This document shows, in pieces, positions 8,117 to 17,096 of a stretch of 64,000 bases of DNA. The translations under genes and the position numbers were made by a program. Under the pieces are notes generated by a model. The model did not search any database. It saw only the letters and a list, made by a program, of their open reading frames with translations, and was not told where the DNA came from. This stretch comes from Laceyella tengchongensis (GTDB lineage: Bacteria; Bacillota; Bacilli; Thermoactinomycetales; Thermoactinomycetaceae), in contig NZ_FXTU01000007.1 in the NCBI RefSeq assembly GCF_900182735.1, forward strand, positions 84,153 through 148,152, in the 5' to 3' direction. Position 1 is the first letter of the stretch. Each line of letters opens with the position of its first letter.

Positions 8117-9604
8117 TCAGTCCTGATGACGCATGTGCGGGAACAAGAGCACATCCCGAATGGATGGGCTGTTAGTTAACAGCATAACCAAGCGGTCCAT
8201 CCCAATACCCAGTCCACCCGTCGGCGGCATTCCATATTCCAGCGCTTCGATAAAGTCTTCATCCATCGGATGCGCTTCATCGTTTCCTTGCGCTTTCTCC
8301 CGCAACTGTGCTTCGAAGCGCTCCCGCTGATCGATCGGGTCATTTAATTCAGAGAAGGCGTTGGCGTGCTCGCGCCCTACGATAAACAATTCAAAGCGAT
8401 CCGTGAACCGCGGATCTTGCGGATTTTTCTTCGCGAGTGGGGAGATTTCCACCGGATGCCCTGTCACGAAAGTGGGTTGAATCAGCAAATGCTCCACTTT
8501 TTGTTCGAAGAACTCATTCAGGATATGACCAAACGTCATAGACGGAGCCACTTCTACGCCATGTTCTTTGGCCTGCTGATGCGCTTCCTCCGTCGTCATC
8601 TGACGGGAGAAATCCACACCGCAGTGCTCCTTCACCAGCTCAACCATTGATTTGCGCGCCCAGCCTGGCGTCAAATCGACTTGTTGGCCCTGATACTCAA
8701 TCTGGGTGGTACCCAGCACTTCTTTTGCCACATGGGCAATCAGGTTCTCAGTCAAATCCATGATGTCACGGTAATCCCCATACGCTTCATACAGCTCCAA
8801 CATGGTGAATTCCGGATTATGGCGAGTGGAAACCCCTTCGTTTCGGTAAACACGCCCAATTTCATATACCTTCTCAATGCCCCCCACCAAGAGGCGCTTC
8901 AAGTGCAATTCCAGTGCGATCCGCATGTACAACGTCATGTCGAGTGCATTGTGATGCGTGATGAAAGGCCGAGCTGCCGCCCCTCCCGCAATCGCATGCA
9001 TCGTCGGCGTCTCCACTTCCAAATATCCTTGCGCATCCAAATACCGCCGGGTGGCCGCAATGATTTTGCTGCGCATAACGAATGTGTCCTTCACTTCCGG
9101 ATTCATGATCAAATCCAGGTAGCGCTTGCGGTAGCGCAACTCCACGTCTTTCAAGCCATGGTATTTTTCAGGCAACGGGCGCAGCGATTTGCCCAAGAAT
9201 GTGACTTCATTCGCTTTGACGCTCAGCTCACCCCGGTTGGTTTTGAACACCACCCCGCTCACGCCGATGAAGTCGCCGATATCCGCCATATTGAAGATAT
9301 CAAATGCCTGCTCACCCACACGATCCAAGCGCACATAAACTTGGATGCGTCCAGTCATGTCCTGCAAATGAGCGAAAGTAGCTTTCCCTTGCTGGCGCTT
9401 ACTCATCAAACGGCCAGCTACCACTGCTTCTGCTTGTTTTGCTTCCAATTCTTCTTTGGAGAAGGCGTTGTATTCCTGCATCAGCGCTTCCGCGTAATGC
9501 GTCCGCTCGAATTTGGCTCCGAACGGGTCGATCCCTTGTTCGCGCAAAGTTTCCAATTTGTCGCGGCGCACCTGAAACAGATCGCTGTGCTCTTCATGTG
9601 TCAT
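8117..9604 (-). CDS. lysS: Lysyl-tRNA synthetase, class II
   Basis: Charges tRNA-Lys in the cytoplasm. About 495 residues: an N-terminal OB-fold anticodon-binding domain (VAGRLMSKRQQGKATFAHLQ) and the class II catalytic core with motif 1 (MRSKIIAATRRYLDAQGYLEVETP), motif 2 (VYRNEGVSTRHNPEFTMLE) and motif 3 (GMPPTGGLGIGMDRLVML). The longest frame starts at 9622, but AAGGAG lies inside that extension 9 bases before the ATG at 9604, which gives the usual N-terminus MTHEEHSD. It follows dusB, as in B. subtilis. Confidence 0.96.
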   Translation of the reverse strand: MTHEEHSDLFQVRRDKLETLREQGIDPFGAKFERTHYAEALMQEYNAFSKEELEAKQAEAVVAGRLMSKRQQGKATFAHLQDMTGRIQVYVRLDRVGEQAFDIFNMADIGDFIGVSGVVFKTNRGELSVKANEVTFLGKSLRPLPEKYHGLKDVELRYRKRYLDLIMNPEVKDTFVMRSKIIAATRRYLDAQGYLEVETPTMHAIAGGAAARPFITHHNALDMTLYMRIALELHLKRLLVGGIEKVYEIGRVYRNEGVSTRHNPEFTMLELYEAYGDYRDIMDLTENLIAHVAKEVLGTTQIEYQGQQVDLTPGWARKSMVELVKEHCGVDFSRQMTTEEAHQQAKEHGVEVAPSMTFGHILNEFFEQKVEHLLIQPTFVTGHPVEISPLAKKNPQDPRFTDRFELFIVGREHANAFSELNDPIDQRERFEAQLREKAQGNDEAHPMDEDFIEALEYGMPPTGGLGIGMDRLVMLLTNSPSIRDVLLFPHMRHQD

Positions 9605-9654
9605 CCCAATGCACTCCTTCATTCATAGGTAAAAATAATCTCAATCCGCTGGTG

Positions 9655-10671
9655 TCATGCGGTCTCCTGTTGCAAATTGGCTTGTTCGGCCGCTTGCTCC
9701 CGCTCCAATTCGCGGACGAATGTTAGTAGCACGTCTGCCATCCCTTCACGCGTTTCTTGTTGCGTGACCACATCTTTGATCTTGGACGCCCCAGGCAATC
9801 CTTTCAAATACCATGTAGCATGCTTGCGCATTTCACGCACCGCAATCCGTTCGCCGCGCAGGTTGATCAAGCGATCCATGTGCAACAGGGCGATACGGAT
9901 CTTCTCAGAAGGCGACGGTTCCGGCAAAAGCTCACCATGTTCCAGGTAATGAACGGTGCGATACAGCATCCATGGATTCCCCAAAGCAGCGCGCCCGATC
10001 ATCACCCCGTCGCAACCGGTCGTCTCCAGCATGCGCTTGGCATCTTCTGGGGTGAACACGTCTCCATTGCCGATGACCGGGATGGATACCGCTTGCTTAG
10101 CCAAGCGGATGTACTCCCAATTCGCATGGCCGCGGTACATCTGTTGCCGCGTGCGACCGTGTACGGCAACGGCCTTCCCACCCGCACTTTCTACAGCTTT
10201 AGCATTGTCCTCCACATAGATATGGTCTTCATCCCAACCGATCCGCATCTTCACGGTAACCGGCTTTTTGACCACTTTGACTACGGCAGAAACCATCTCT
10301 TCAATTTTCTTCGGCTCCAACAGCCAGCGGGCACCCGCATCACACTTCACCACTTTCGGCACCGGACACCCCATATTGATGTCGATAATGTCGGCGTTGG
10401 TCTGTTCGTCCACCACTCTGGCCGCTTCCACCAACGTTTCCTTGTCGCCGCCGAAAATCTGCAAGCTGAGCGGCTTCTCCCGTTCATCAACATATAGCAT
10501 CTCTTGCGTACGTTTATTTCCATGCAGGATCGCTTTGTCGCTGACCATCTCTGCGCAGACCAAACCCACGCCGAATTCCTTGGCGATCAATCGGAATGCA
10601 GGGTTGCACACACCAGCCATCGGCGCCAACACAACCCGGTTTTTCATTTCAATGTCTCCAATTTTAAGCAA
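9655..10671 (-). CDS. dusB: tRNA-dihydrouridine synthase
   Basis: FMN-dependent enzyme that reduces uridine to dihydrouridine in tRNA D-loops. At 338 residues it has the DUS TIM-barrel: VVLAPMAGVCNPAFR at the N-terminus, the DINMGCPVPKVVK motif with the catalytic Cys, KPVTVKMRIGWD, HGRTRQQMYRG, and GCDGVMIGRAALGNPW. The last 20 residues are a Gln/Ala-rich tail. It lies between folK and lysS as in Bacillus. The yazB gene found between folK and dusB in B. subtilis is absent; the 108-base gap has no frame that fits it. Confidence 0.94.
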   Translation of the reverse strand: MLKIGDIEMKNRVVLAPMAGVCNPAFRLIAKEFGVGLVCAEMVSDKAILHGNKRTQEMLYVDEREKPLSLQIFGGDKETLVEAARVVDEQTNADIIDINMGCPVPKVVKCDAGARWLLEPKKIEEMVSAVVKVVKKPVTVKMRIGWDEDHIYVEDNAKAVESAGGKAVAVHGRTRQQMYRGHANWEYIRLAKQAVSIPVIGNGDVFTPEDAKRMLETTGCDGVMIGRAALGNPWMLYRTVHYLEHGELLPEPSPSEKIRIALLHMDRLINLRGERIAVREMRKHATWYLKGLPGASKIKDVVTQQETREGMADVLLTFVRELEREQAAEQANLQQETA

Positions 10672-10779
10672 TGGTTTTCCCTCCTTCCAGTCATTTCACT
10701 CACCCATTTTATTCATGCAACGAAACGGGGCTTCCTCTGGCATGTCTTAGCGGATTCCTACCGTTCCACACCAAAAGTA

Positions 10780-11310
10780 TCAACTTCCGTTTCTTTCCAA
10801 TACCGGTAAAAGCACATCGTCAAGCTTGGTTATCTCTTGTTCGGCGGGCAATTGGGCGATATATTGACTCAACCGGGTACCCGTCCCCGGAATGGCAATA
10901 TCCCCCGCAATCTCCATAAGCGGTATCAACACAAAAGCGCGCTCATGCATTCGTGGATGCGGGATTTCCAATTCCTCGCGCTGAATCATCCGATCATCGT
11001 ACAACAAAAGATCGATGTCAATGGTTCGCGGGCCCCATCGCTTGTGGCGGACGCGGTGTAATTTCTTCTCGATGGCCAATGCAACCCGCAACAGCTCAGC
11101 AGGAGTCAGAGTGGTTTGAATCTCCACCACCAAATTGTAGAAGTGCGGTTGCTCCAACAGACCCACTGGAGCTGTTTCATATATGGAGGAGATGCGGTTG
11201 ACGGAGATGCCCTGGGTCAAATCCAAAAGCTTAACCGCTTGGCTCAACAAAGATAAGCGGTCGCCCATGTTGCCGCCAAGCCCCAGATAAGCTCTCATCT
11301 TACGGCTCAT
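10780..11310 (-). CDS. folK: 2-amino-4-hydroxy-6-hydroxymethyldihydropteridine pyrophosphokinase
   Basis: Transfers pyrophosphate from ATP to hydroxymethyl-dihydropterin in folate synthesis. The 176 residues contain YLGLGGNMGDR at the N-terminus and the HPPK signature RWGPRTIDIDLLLYDD (near residues 89-104), then PHPRMHERAFVLIPL. The ATG overlaps the folB stop by 4 bases (ATGA), so translation is coupled. A second in-frame ATG four codons later is equally possible. The C-terminal 25 residues run past the usual HPPK end. Confidence 0.95.
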   Translation of the reverse strand: MSRKMRAYLGLGGNMGDRLSLLSQAVKLLDLTQGISVNRISSIYETAPVGLLEQPHFYNLVVEIQTTLTPAELLRVALAIEKKLHRVRHKRWGPRTIDIDLLLYDDRMIQREELEIPHPRMHERAFVLIPLMEIAGDIAIPGTGTRLSQYIAQLPAEQEITKLDDVLLPVLERNGS

Positions 11311-11669
11311 GATCGCTTGCGCACAATCTCCACGCCCACCGACTCATAATGGCCTGGAATCGGCGGATTGGGTTTGGTCACGCGCAACCGCACTTCTGCA
11401 ACCGGATACTCACGGAGAATCCGTCCCGCGATCCGTTCCGCCAATGTCTCCAACAACTTCACTTTGGTTTTGGTCATCTCCTGCTCAATCAGTTCATACA
11501 CCTGTCCATAATTGACCGTCAAAGACAGATCATCGGCCAAGGCCGCGGGTTGGAGATTCAATGTCATTTCCAAGTCCACATAAAAATGTTGCCCCAACCG
11601 GTTTTCCTCCGGATAGGCACCATGATAAGCGTAAAAACACATGCGGTTGAGAAAGATTTTATCCATCAT
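11307..11669 (-). CDS. folB: Dihydroneopterin aldolase
   Basis: Converts dihydroneopterin to hydroxymethyl-dihydropterin and glycolaldehyde. At 120 residues it is typical; MCFYAYHGAYPEENRLGQHFYVDLE contains the family N-terminal motif with the active-site Tyr/Glu, and VKLLETLAERIAG and RVTKPNPPIPGHYESVGVEI follow. It overlaps folP by 4 bases upstream and folK by 4 bases downstream, a tightly coupled folate cluster. Confidence 0.95.
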   Translation of the reverse strand: MMDKIFLNRMCFYAYHGAYPEENRLGQHFYVDLEMTLNLQPAALADDLSLTVNYGQVYELIEQEMTKTKVKLLETLAERIAGRILREYPVAEVRLRVTKPNPPIPGHYESVGVEIVRKRS

Positions 11670-12508
11670 CTCTCCTCCTCCGCTGTCCGACCGTAAACCA
11701 ACGCATCCATCATGCGGGAGACCCGGACCATCTCCTTCACATCATGCACACGCATGAGTTGGCATCCTTTGGTGATGCCGTAGGCCACAGTGGCTGCCGT
11801 CCCTTCTACCCGTTCATTCGGGGGCAAGTCTAACGTCTTGCCGATGAAGGATTTGCGCGAGGTTCCCAACAATACAGGATAACCGAGCGCCACAATCCGG
11901 TCCAGATGGCGCATCACTTCAAAGTTGTCTTCAACCGTTTTGGCAAAGCCGATGCCTGGGTCCAAAATAATATTCTCTTCCCGCACGCCCGCCTGCCTAA
12001 CCAAGTCAACCGAGGCGAGCAAGTCGGCACAAACATCATCGATCAAGGAATCATACCGGGCTTCTTCCCGATTGTGCATCAAGATGATGGGCACATCTAG
12101 CTCTGCCGCCACTTCGGCCATCCGCGGGTCTCGCTTCGCTCCCCAGATATCATTGATGATGTGAGCGCCCGCCAACACCGCCTGCTTGGCCACTTCCGCC
12201 TTATAGGTGTCAATCGAAATAGGGCAATCCAATTCCTTGGCCAACAACTTGACTGCGGGAATTACCCGAGCCAGTTCCTCCTCAAGCGAAACGGGCTCTG
12301 CCCCAGGACGGGTCGATTCCCCGCCGATATCAATGATGTCGGCCCCGTCTTCCACCAATTGCTTGGCATGTTCCAACGCAAGCTGGGCGGAGGTGTACTT
12401 GCCCCCGTCGGAAAAAGAATCAGGGGTGACATTGACAATCCCCATCACCAGTGTTCGGTTGCCATATGATAACGAATAAGAACCCGCTTGTATACTGTGT
12501 GATTTCAT
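11666..12508 (-). CDS. folP: Dihydropteroate synthase
   Basis: Joins p-aminobenzoate to hydroxymethyl-dihydropterin diphosphate; the sulfonamide target. About 280 residues with MGIVNVTPDSFSDGGKY, GADIIDIGGESTRPGAEPV, ISIDTYKAEVA, LDPGIGFAKT and LGTSRKSFIG. The longest frame begins at 12625 and would overlap pabC by more than 100 bases; the ATG at 12508 has AGGAGG 11 bases upstream and leaves 5 bases between the genes, so it is chosen. It lies between pabC and folB. Confidence 0.95.
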   Translation of the reverse strand: MKSHSIQAGSYSLSYGNRTLVMGIVNVTPDSFSDGGKYTSAQLALEHAKQLVEDGADIIDIGGESTRPGAEPVSLEEELARVIPAVKLLAKELDCPISIDTYKAEVAKQAVLAGAHIINDIWGAKRDPRMAEVAAELDVPIILMHNREEARYDSLIDDVCADLLASVDLVRQAGVREENIILDPGIGFAKTVEDNFEVMRHLDRIVALGYPVLLGTSRKSFIGKTLDLPPNERVEGTAATVAYGITKGCQLMRVHDVKEMVRVSRMMDALVYGRTAEEER

Positions 12509-12513
12509 GCGTG

Positions 12514-13389
12514 CTACATCCTCCTGCTTAACTCTCCAGCGCTGGTTAATAAGGTTGTCCATGAGCGATGCGCCCCATACAATGCATCGGTAATGGGGTG
12601 TTCCTCGAGGTGCCGCCCCCGCCAAATGCGAATGGGAACCAGCTCCTGAATGGAGTTGGTGATAAAAATCTCTTCAGCTTCATCCAGCGCGGCGAGCGGA
12701 TACTTCCCTTCTTGCACCTCGATTCCCATCGATTGCGCCAGCGCGATCACCCACTTGCGGGTCACCCCGTCCAAAATACCCAGATCCAATGACGGCGTGT
12801 GCAATTGGCCGTCACGCACAAAGAAAAGATTGCTCACAATCCCTTCTGCTAAGAATCCGTCCGGCGTCAACATCAACCCTTCGACTTCTGGAAAGCGCTG
12901 AACTTGTTGGCGCGCCAACACGCTGTTAAGGTAGTTGTTGCTCTTGATGTCGGCTGCCCCGCCGGGTGGTTGCCGCGGAATGGAAACCACCTCCAACTCC
13001 TTCCCTTTGGCAAACCATTCCCCGTCGTCAAAGGGAAGCGGGCGAATAAACATCAAGGTGTGGGGCTGATGATACTCGCTCGCACTTAGCCCCAAGCCCT
13101 CTTCACCGCCCGTCACCATGATGCGCAAAGAAGCATCCTGCAACCCTGAAAGCCGCAACAACTCCTCAATTTGCGCCAGCCATTCCTCTCGCTGCCAGGG
13201 AAAGCGGATGCGCTGCCGGGACAAGCCTCGCTCCAACCGCGCAAGATGATCATCTATGAGAAAAGGAAATCCTTGATATATTCTTATCGTTTCAAAAGCC
13301 CCGACGCCATATAACAAACCATGATCCATGATGGGCAGCTTCGCAGAGGCCTCTTCCGTCGGCTGTCCATCCAACATCATCCAAGCCAC
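12514..13389 (-). CDS. pabC: Aminodeoxychorismate lyase
   Basis: PLP enzyme that releases pyruvate from 4-amino-4-deoxychorismate to give p-aminobenzoate. 291 residues of fold-type IV aminotransferase: DHGLLYGVGAFETIRIY near residue 22, the PLP lysine in DIKSNNYLNSVLARQ, the phosphate-binding EGIVSNLFFV and a C-terminal EIFITNSIQELVPI. A branched-chain or D-amino-acid transaminase has the same fold; location between pabA and folP decides. Confidence 0.9.
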   Translation of the reverse strand: MAWMMLDGQPTEEASAKLPIMDHGLLYGVGAFETIRIYQGFPFLIDDHLARLERGLSRQRIRFPWQREEWLAQIEELLRLSGLQDASLRIMVTGGEEGLGLSASEYHQPHTLMFIRPLPFDDGEWFAKGKELEVVSIPRQPPGGAADIKSNNYLNSVLARQQVQRFPEVEGLMLTPDGFLAEGIVSNLFFVRDGQLHTPSLDLGILDGVTRKWVIALAQSMGIEVQEGKYPLAALDEAEEIFITNSIQELVPIRIWRGRHLEEHPITDALYGAHRSWTTLLTSAGELSRRM

Positions 13390-13404
13390 GTGTCAATCCC
13401 CCTG

Positions 13405-13989
13405 TCATCGGGAACCCCATTCTCCATAAAAACGAATGAAATTGGCCAACAGCGCCTTGCCATTCTCGCTCAAAATCGATTCAGGATGAAATTGCACACC
13501 TTCAATCGGCAGAGAACGGTGGCGTAAAGCCATGATCTCCCCTTCGTCGGTTTCGGCACTAATGACTAGCTCAGCGGGCAACGTCTCCCGGTCTACCAAC
13601 AAAGAATGATACCGCGTCACCGTTAAAGGCGTGGGCATCCCCGTGAAAATCGTCTGTCCATCATGATTGATTGGCGATGTTTTTCCATGCATGAGGCGCT
13701 TTGCACGGATCACATCCCCGCCAAACGCCTGGGCGATCGTCTGGTGCCCAAGGCAAACGCCCAAGATGGGTATCTGTCCGGCATAGCGCCGCACAACTTC
13801 TAGACAAATCCCCGCATCTTCCGGGCGGCCTGGCCCGGGCGACAAAACAATCACTTCCGGATTCCGCTTCTTTATCTCGTCAACATCTATTTCATCATTG
13901 CGGACAACTTCAAGCTCCTTCCCCAATTCACCCAAATACTGAACGAGGTTATAAGTAAAGGAATCATAGTTGTCAATCATTAAAATCAT
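13405..13989 (-). CDS. pabA: Glutamine amidotransferase subunit of aminodeoxychorismate/anthranilate synthase
   Basis: Supplies ammonia from glutamine to the PabB (and possibly TrpE) subunit. 194 residues with MIDNYDSFTYNLVQYL, the oxyanion motif VLSPGPGRPEDAG, the nucleophile Cys79 in GVCLGHQ, and the His/Glu pair in GVQFHPESIL. In B. subtilis this protein serves both folate and tryptophan synthesis. Here its usual partner pabB is not next to it: the 163 bases up to cysK hold only the cysK terminator and promoter elements. Confidence 0.94.
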   Translation of the reverse strand: MILMIDNYDSFTYNLVQYLGELGKELEVVRNDEIDVDEIKKRNPEVIVLSPGPGRPEDAGICLEVVRRYAGQIPILGVCLGHQTIAQAFGGDVIRAKRLMHGKTSPINHDGQTIFTGMPTPLTVTRYHSLLVDRETLPAELVISAETDEGEIMALRHRSLPIEGVQFHPESILSENGKALLANFIRFYGEWGSR

Positions 13990-14107
13990 TAGCTATTCTC
14001 CCCTCATCTCTTCTAAGCTCTTCTAATCAACTTATTTTAACACATGCCGATCAATTCTTCATCTTAAATTCCAGCTGGGCACGCCATACGAGCCAAGAAG
14101 AGCATGC

Positions 14108-14138
14108 AAAAAGGCTATCCCATGTTCACAGGATAGCC
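14108..14138 (-). terminator. cysK terminator
   Basis: Perfect 8-bp stem GGCTATCC/GGATAGCC with a 10-base loop, followed on the minus strand by TTTTTGC. It separates cysK from the pab/folate genes, which therefore need their own promoter in 13990-14107. Confidence 0.88.
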
Positions 14139-14152
14139 AAAGTTGTTTTGCA

Positions 14153-15076
14153 TCAATCAAATTGGAATAAAGGCGTGGTCAAATATCTTTCACCGTTACT
14201 TGGAGCGACGGCTACAACTTTTTTGCCGAGTCCCAAGCGGCGAGCCACTTTAATGGCTGCTGCCGTCGCCGCGCCGGAGGAAATCCCAACCAAGAGGCCT
14301 TCTTCACGAGCCAGGCGCCGCGCCCACTCAAACGCTTCTTCATTTTCGATTTGAATCACTTCATCATACACATTGGTGTCCAAGATGTCTGGGATAAATC
14401 CGGCACCAATGCCTTGAATTTTATGAAGTCCAGGGCTCCCGCCGGACAACACCGGAGAAGTCGTCGGCTCCACCGCGATGACGCGCACGTGCGGGAATTT
14501 CTCTTTCAACACGCGGCCCACACCCGTGATGGTACCACCCGTGCCCACGCCGGCCACAAAAGCATCAATGTCGCCACCGGTTTGTTCAACGATTTCCAAA
14601 GCCGTTGTTTCCAAGTGGATTTTAACATTGTCTGGGTTGCTGAACTGTTGCGGCATAAAGTAATCCGGATGTTCAGCTTTGATCGCTTCTGCCTTGTTAA
14701 TGGCGCCGCGCATCCCTTCCGGTCCGGGGGTCAGCACCAATTCTGCACCGTAGGCTTTGAGCAGGTTACGTCGTTCCAAACTCATTGTTTCGGGCATGAC
14801 CAGTATAGCGCGGTATCCTTTTGCCGCAGCGACCATGGCCAAACCGATGCCAGTGTTCCCGCTGGTCGGCTCCACAATCGTCGATCCCGGTTTCAGCTCA
14901 CCACGCTTTTCCGCCTCTTCGATCATGCTGAGGGCGATACGGTCTTTCACACTGCCACCAGGGTTAAAAAACTCCAACTTTAAAAATATATCGGCATCTG
15001 ACTTGCCAACGATTCGATTCAATTTCACCAAAGGGGTCTGGCCGATCAATTCCAACACATTGTTCGCTACGCGCAT
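14153..15076 (-). CDS. cysK: Cysteine synthase A (O-acetylserine sulfhydrylase)
   Basis: PLP enzyme making cysteine from O-acetylserine and sulfide. 307 residues. PLP lysine K44 is in PGGSVKDRIALSM, the substrate loop is EPTSGNTGIGLAM, the phosphate loop is GVGTGGTITGVGR, and GISSGAATAAA is near the C-terminus. The ATG follows AGGAGG at 8 bases. It has its own sigma-A promoter overlapping the end of hslO. Confidence 0.95.
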   Translation of the reverse strand: MRVANNVLELIGQTPLVKLNRIVGKSDADIFLKLEFFNPGGSVKDRIALSMIEEAEKRGELKPGSTIVEPTSGNTGIGLAMVAAAKGYRAILVMPETMSLERRNLLKAYGAELVLTPGPEGMRGAINKAEAIKAEHPDYFMPQQFSNPDNVKIHLETTALEIVEQTGGDIDAFVAGVGTGGTITGVGRVLKEKFPHVRVIAVEPTTSPVLSGGSPGLHKIQGIGAGFIPDILDTNVYDEVIQIENEEAFEWARRLAREEGLLVGISSGAATAAAIKVARRLGLGKKVVAVAPSNGERYLTTPLFQFD

Positions 15077-15085
15077 AGGGCAAGC

Positions 15086-15153
15086 CTCCTATTCCGATTA
15101 AACTGATAGGAATTGTTACACCTATCATATCACCCAATAAAATAATTTGTCAA
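15086..15153 (-). promoter_or_regulatory. cysK promoter with a possible operator
   Basis: On the minus strand TTGACA (15148-15153), an 18-base spacer and TATGAT (15124-15129). Just downstream lie paired arms ATTCC/GGAAT and CCTAT/ATAGG, each separated by 13 bases, ending next to the ribosome site. A dyad here would suit a repressor such as CymR, which controls cysK in B. subtilis; that assignment is inference from position and symmetry only. Confidence 0.6.
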
Positions 15154-16031
15154 TTCACTTCTTCTTTTATTATACGTTCCAGTTCTTCCCCGCTGAACAT
15201 ATACTTCTCATTACAAAAATGGCAAACGACCTCCGCATGACCCAATTCATCCAAGAGGCTTTTCAGTTCTTCTATCCCCAGAGACTTGAGCATGGTTCGG
15301 CTTTTTTCGCGGGAACAATGGCATGCGAAGGAAACCGGTTGCTTATGAAGGATCTCCGTCCCTTCCCCCATCAAACGCACCAACAACTCTTCTGGGGTGA
15401 CTCCTTGATAGAGCAACTCAGAAATAGAGGTCAGTTTGTTCAGTTCATCAATAGCCGTCTCCAAACGGGTGATCACATCATCGGAGGCGCCCGGCATCAC
15501 TTGAATCATATATCCCCCGGCAACGAGGATTTGCTCCCCTTTGACCAGCACTCCCAGTCCCACTGAAGAGGGAGTCTGTTCGGAAACCGCAAAGTAGTAG
15601 GTAAAATCTTCAGCCAGCTCGCCAGAGATGATCGGCGACGCACCGCGGTACGGTTCTTTCAAGCCCAGATCTTTTGTCACATAAATGCTACCCTGGCCTA
15701 CGGCCGCCCCCACGTTTAACTTGTAATCATCATTGTGCTCCACAAAAGGATTGTCGACCGAGCCGCGAACATGTCCTTCTCCATCGGCGTCCACTATGAT
15801 TCGGCCAATCGGGCCGTCTCCCGCCACCTGAATGGTCACTTTGTGGCGCTCCTCTTTCAAGGTGAGCCCAATCAACGCCCCCATGGTTGCCGTTCTTCCC
15901 AACGCCGCACTAACCACCGGATAGGTGCCATGCCGCTTCTGCAACTCCTGCACCAAGTTCGTAGTAATTGCGGCAAAGCCGCGCACTTTCCCATCCTTCG
16001 AGATAGCACGAATCGCATAATCTGTCATCAT
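15150..16031 (-). CDS. hslO: Hsp33 redox-regulated chaperone
   Basis: Holdase chaperone switched on by oxidative unfolding. 293 residues; the C-terminal redox switch has the four zinc cysteines in FACHCSREK and VVCHFCNEKY. The N-terminal domain carries MTDYAIRAISKDGKVRGFAA and GALIGLTLKEE. ATGATG gives two adjacent start choices. Order coaX-hslO-cysK matches Bacillus, except that the yacD-type prsA gene between hslO and cysK is missing here (a prsA-type gene is present at 32229). Confidence 0.95.
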   Translation of the reverse strand: MMTDYAIRAISKDGKVRGFAAITTNLVQELQKRHGTYPVVSAALGRTATMGALIGLTLKEERHKVTIQVAGDGPIGRIIVDADGEGHVRGSVDNPFVEHNDDYKLNVGAAVGQGSIYVTKDLGLKEPYRGASPIISGELAEDFTYYFAVSEQTPSSVGLGVLVKGEQILVAGGYMIQVMPGASDDVITRLETAIDELNKLTSISELLYQGVTPEELLVRLMGEGTEILHKQPVSFACHCSREKSRTMLKSLGIEELKSLLDELGHAEVVCHFCNEKYMFSGEELERIIKEEVN

Positions 16032-16216
16032 CAGTCACTCCCATATATGAATTGATCAAGCAAATCATGAAGCGCTTTCGTTTTTCTGCTCCACATCCAC
16101 ACGCGGTTCCAACGCATATGCTTAGAAAGCCCGCCTGATTGAAAAGAGGCATCCACCCGTACCAGATGGGCTCGCATGCCCAATCCACTTAGGGTGATGC
16201 CCACGTGATTCCACAA

Positions 16217-17005
16217 TCAAACATGCTTTCGGTTTCTTTCCCAAATCAGCTTCAACCCTACCAGCGTCAACAATGGGTTGATTTCGTCAATCGTTTTGGT
16301 GTCGTTGCAAATCAGTTTGGCCAGGCCGCCCGTGGCTACTACATGCGGGCGCTTGGTCAACACCTGTTTCATGCGTGTGACAATCTCGTCCACGACACCC
16401 ACATACCCATAATATATGCCCGCTTGAACGGCTTGAACCGTATTACGCCCCACCACGGAATCCGGCTTCACGATTTCCACCCGGGTCAATTTCGCGGCGC
16501 GTTGGTACAGCGCTTCCGCTGAGATGTTGACCCCTGGTGTAATCGCTCCGCCGATATAGTTTCCTTCTTCATCAATAAAACAAAACGTGGTTGCCGTGCC
16601 AAAATCGACAATGATCGCCGGGGCGCCATACAACTCCAACGCCGCCACCGCATTAGCGATGCGATCTGCCCCCACCTCGCGCGGATTATCGTATTTGATG
16701 TTCAGCCCGGTTTTAACTCCCGGCCCCAAAACAAGCGGTTTTTGTTTTAGATACTTTTCCGTCATGCGTTCCAGCACCACTGTCAGCGGCGGAACCACCG
16801 ATGACAATACTACGCCTTCGATCATATCAAAATCGATGCCTACATAATCCAACAAGCTTTTCAACATTACGCCAAACTCATCTTCGGTGGCGTTGCGATC
16901 CGTTTGTAAGCGCCAATGATGAAGCAGTTCATCTTGCCGATACACGCCCAGCACCACATTGGTGTTGCCCACATCCATTAGCAGTAAAAGTTTTTCATTT
17001 AGCAT
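16217..17005 (-). CDS. coaX: Type III pantothenate kinase
   Basis: First step of coenzyme A synthesis, with no feedback inhibition by CoA in the type III class. 262 residues: MDVGNTNVVLGVY (phosphate loop), the region GVVLSSVVPPLT, GADRIANAVAALELYG and IVDFGTATTFCFIDEEGNYIGG, all ASKHA-fold motifs. The long frame to 17254 runs back through the ftsH terminator, so the ATG at 17005 (GGTGG upstream) is taken. The 185 bases to hslO contain no credible gene. Confidence 0.94.
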   Translation of the reverse strand: MLNEKLLLLMDVGNTNVVLGVYRQDELLHHWRLQTDRNATEDEFGVMLKSLLDYVGIDFDMIEGVVLSSVVPPLTVVLERMTEKYLKQKPLVLGPGVKTGLNIKYDNPREVGADRIANAVAALELYGAPAIIVDFGTATTFCFIDEEGNYIGGAITPGVNISAEALYQRAAKLTRVEIVKPDSVVGRNTVQAVQAGIYYGYVGVVDEIVTRMKQVLTKRPHVVATGGLAKLICNDTKTIDEINPLLTLVGLKLIWERNRKHV

Positions 17006-17058
17006 TATGCCCACCCATTCACTTGTTGATTTGGGATTGCCTGTGCTTTTGGCCATAA

Positions 17059-17088
17059 GAAAAAGAGGCGCCATCCCGCCTCTTTTTC
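17059..17088 (-). terminator. ftsH terminator
   Basis: Twelve-bp perfect stem GAAAAAGAGGCG/CGCCTCTTTTTC with a 6-base loop; the stem itself supplies the T-run on the minus strand. It ends the hpt-ftsH unit. Confidence 0.88.
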
Positions 17089-17096
17089 GCAAAGGA

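Noticed and set aside
8681..9628. 315-codon plus-strand frame opposite lysS
   Set aside because: Antisense of a highly conserved gene; long only because of codon bias.
16031..16216. 61-codon frame between coaX and hslO
   Set aside because: Fills the gap neatly but starts with TTG and has no ribosome site; no family resemblance.
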